Shown here: piece after piece, positions 6,644-8,060 of the stretch | Layout of the letters: every line of letters begins with the position of its first letter | How positions within the stretch are numbered: position 1 is the stretch's first letter | Assembly: GCA_016882555.1 (NCBI GenBank) | Contig: VGPQ01000053.1 | Span: forward strand, 1-8,060 | Reading direction: 5' to 3' | DNA length: 8,060 nt | From: Cyanobacteria bacterium M_surface_7_m2_040 | Lineage (GTDB): Bacteria > Cyanobacteriota > Cyanobacteriia > PCC-6307 > Cyanobiaceae | Program-made: the position numbers and the translations under genes | The notes under the pieces: model-generated | The model's database searches: none | The model's input: only the letters and a program-made list of their open reading frames with translations | Told to the model about the DNA's origin: nothing

Positions 6644-6669
6644 GCCACCCTTCGGGGTGGCTTTTTGTT
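6644..6669 (+). terminator. intrinsic terminator of petF
   Basis: GCCACCC (6644-6650) pairs perfectly with GGGTGGC (6655-6661) around a TTCG tetraloop, followed by TTTTTGTT. This is a textbook rho-independent terminator and the strongest in the window. It separates petF from the gene at 6699, which therefore needs read-through or its own promoter in the 30-bp gap. Confidence 0.9.
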
Positions 6670-6698
6670 GGCCAACCGTTTGGTGATCCCCACCCTCC

Positions 6699-7061
6699 AT
6701 GGTTCAAGACCTGCTCGAACCCGGCAGTGAACACACCAGCCCTGGAGGTCAGTACAGCTTTCGGGTGCTGGGTCCGTGCTGCCGGTTGTTTGATCGCGAG
6801 GAGCTGCCCTGGCCGTGCTGCCGCCTGGCCTGGCGCAGCAAGGAACCCAGCTGGCGCCGCATCGGGCGTCGTTTTGTGGCGGACCTGGCCGCCCGCCGCT
6901 GCCCCTCCTATGCGGTGGAGCTGCTGCAACCCGGAACCCGCCCCACCCGCACCGTGATCACCCTGTTTGCCCAGCGGCTCTCGGGTGGGCTGCAGGAGTG
7001 GTGGTACAGCAAGCAGCCGTCGTCCTGCGAGCCTGGCAATGTGGCACCACCTGCGTGCTGA
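6699..7061 (+). CDS. small cysteine-rich hypothetical protein
   Basis: I do not recognise this 120-residue protein. It is basic and tryptophan-rich, with seven cysteines at 27, 28, 40, 41, 68, 110 and 120. Two similar segments, GPCCRLF (26-31) and WPCCRLAW (38-45), each hold a CCRL core 13 residues apart, which suggests a metal- or nucleic-acid-binding patch, but no standard zinc-finger spacing is present. The middle (50-75) is arginine-rich and a strand-like stretch RTVITLFAQ lies near 84-92. There is no signal peptide or membrane segment. GC-rich third positions and a frame free of internal stops support a real gene. ATG 6699 lies 30 bp past the petF terminator and has no clear ribosome-binding site. 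It converges on the porin gene with an 82-bp gap holding only weak inverted repeats. Confidence 0.65.
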   Translation: MVQDLLEPGSEHTSPGGQYSFRVLGPCCRLFDREELPWPCCRLAWRSKEPSWRRIGRRFVADLAARRCPSYAVELLQPGTRPTRTVITLFAQRLSGGLQEWWYSKQPSSCEPGNVAPPAC

Positions 7062-7143
7062 GCCAGGTTTGTGGTGGAGAGCGAGAACGCCCTGGCGCTT
7101 GCCTCCCGTCCGCTGGATGACCAGAGCGGAGCGAGCAGAGGCT

Positions 7144-8060
7144 TTAGAACGAGATCCCCAGGGAGATTGTCACGGCAGTGATGTTGCCCAGATCGGTTCG
7201 CCCGTAGGGTTGGACCAGATATTGAACGCTTGGCTGGATGAACATCCAGGTCGTAAGTTTGGCGGAGTAGCCAACTTCAATCACATATTGAATTCCTGTG
7301 TTGTTGCACGAGGCCAGCGCTGTGCAGGATTGAGACAGCCTGTTCCAGGCTTTAGCCCCTTCGGTCATGTTCACAAGTCCAATCCCTGCCATGAAGACAT
7401 CGCTGTTGCGCCCAGGGATCAGGCCTTCATACCCGAGGCCGGCCACATAGGTGTTTCGTAGCAGGTTGGCGTAATCGTGGAAGTACTGGGTTGTCTTCAC
7501 AAATGCCGTCAGGCCCTGGTTGTAGCTGCCTTTTTCTCTGAATAGCATCGATTCGGCGGTGATATAAAAGCCGCCGTTGAAGCCGTAGGCGCGACGTGGT
7601 AGGCCTGTGAGCTGAAAAGGATTGCCATTGATGTCCAGGTAATTGCTGAACAGTTCTGCTGTGCTGAACTGTCCGCCAAGGTGGATGAGCCAGGGCAGCC
7701 CAAAATCCTTTTTGTTGGCACTGTAGGTGCCACCCTTGAAGCTGAGCTCGACAACGCCCTCAATGCCATTGTTGTTGTCGAGAAACCAGGTTAGGCCGCG
7801 TCTGTTGTCAATTCCGGATGAAGGGTCGTAATAGCCGGCTCCAACCTGGGCTCTGAATTCTGTGTTGTCATTTATGATGTGTTGCCATTGCACACCCAAA
7901 GGTGCGGTTGGATAGATGGGGCCTCGCCCCGTAGATTTGTTTGTGCCGAGGCTGCCAGGCTCGTCAAATGTCCAGAAATTGAACATCGCCGCCAGCATTG
8001 ACTTGTTGAAATTGATCCAAGGATAAATATTGCCAACTCGCACGAAATTCTGCATGCCTT
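7144..8060 (-). CDS. OprB-type outer-membrane porin, C-terminal part
   Basis: About 305 residues of the C-terminal part are visible; the gene runs off the right edge, so its true start, signal peptide and any SLH domain are not seen. The methionine at 8055 is probably internal, since the frame continues upstream. The sequence has the alternating pattern of an outer-membrane beta barrel. It shows OprB (carbohydrate-selective porin) features: GLGYEGLIPGRNSDVFMAGIG and, near the end, YVIEVGYSAKLTTW followed by MFIQPSVQYLVQP, with terminal phenylalanine (ISLGISF) as recognised by barrel assembly. It lacks the wording I associate with SLH-containing cyanobacterial iron-uptake porins, but that cannot be settled without the N-terminus. 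The substrate is unknown; passive uptake of sugars or other small solutes is the family expectation. Two cysteines, C-X5-C, lie in a probable loop. Base composition is clearly lower in GC than the neighbours, suggesting separate origin or different selection. Confidence 0.85.
   Translation of the reverse strand, partial: GMQNFVRVGNIYPWINFNKSMLAAMFNFWTFDEPGSLGTNKSTGRGPIYPTAPLGVQWQHIINDNTEFRAQVGAGYYDPSSGIDNRRGLTWFLDNNNGIEGVVELSFKGGTYSANKKDFGLPWLIHLGGQFSTAELFSNYLDINGNPFQLTGLPRRAYGFNGGFYITAESMLFREKGSYNQGLTAFVKTTQYFHDYANLLRNTYVAGLGYEGLIPGRNSDVFMAGIGLVNMTEGAKAWNRLSQSCTALASCNNTGIQYVIEVGYSAKLTTWMFIQPSVQYLVQPYGRTDLGNITAVTISLGISF

Noticed and set aside
6667..6676. 10-bp perfect palindrome GTTGGCCAAC after the petF terminator, a possible operator
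   Set aside because: A perfect 10-bp palindrome is expected by chance about once per kilobase, and no half-site repeats or regulator gene are nearby.
7031..7096. Inverted repeats around the end of the small cysteine-rich gene (GCCAGG/CCTGGC and CACCAC/GTGGTG)
   Set aside because: The arms are short, widely spaced and cross each other, and no T-run follows, so they do not form a convincing terminator.
1..8060. Mobile elements, CRISPR arrays, toxin-antitoxin or defence genes
   Set aside because: I looked on both strands and found no transposase or integrase motifs, no regularly spaced repeats, and no small gene pairs of that kind.

Overview
The window reads as a piece of chromosome from a high-GC cyanobacterium, most likely a picocyanobacterium of the Cyanobium/Synechococcus group. 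The main evidence is a plant-type [2Fe-2S] ferredoxin (PetF), a gene resembling the cyanobacterial photosystem II S4-domain protein, the serA-prmA-petF order (which I recall from picocyanobacteria), GC-rich third codon positions and very short intergenic gaps. This placement comes from recognising families by eye; no search was run.

Layout, left to right. (1) 64-699 (+): a hydrophobic multi-pass membrane protein of unknown function. (2) A minus-strand block read from 3578 down to 754: a small membrane protein with a DUF1269-like layout, then the S4-domain protein (TGATG stop/start overlap with the gene before it), then tRNA-Val(GAC), then murD. The murD start codon lies only 13 nt after the tRNA 3' end. 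(3) Divergent from that block, serA (long-form phosphoglycerate dehydrogenase) and prmA (ribosomal protein L11 methyltransferase) run on the plus strand, again joined by TGATG. (4) petF follows, with a hairpin in its leader and two hairpins after its stop, the second a clear intrinsic terminator. (5) 6699-7061 (+): a small cysteine-rich protein I do not recognise. (6) 7144 to the right edge (-): the C-terminal part of an OprB-type outer-membrane porin, in DNA of clearly lower GC than the rest.

Most of this is core housekeeping: peptidoglycan precursor synthesis (MurD), serine synthesis (SerA), ribosomal protein modification (PrmA), photosynthetic electron transfer (PetF, and possibly the S4 protein) and translation (tRNA-Val). 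The genes are grouped by chromosome position more than by one pathway. I see no CRISPR array, insertion sequence, phage gene, toxin-antitoxin pair or defence system. The points worth a second look are the tRNA-murD junction, the stem-loops flanking petF, the split-domain membrane protein, the cysteine-rich small protein and the compositional break at the porin. No stretch over 300 bases lacks a gene.
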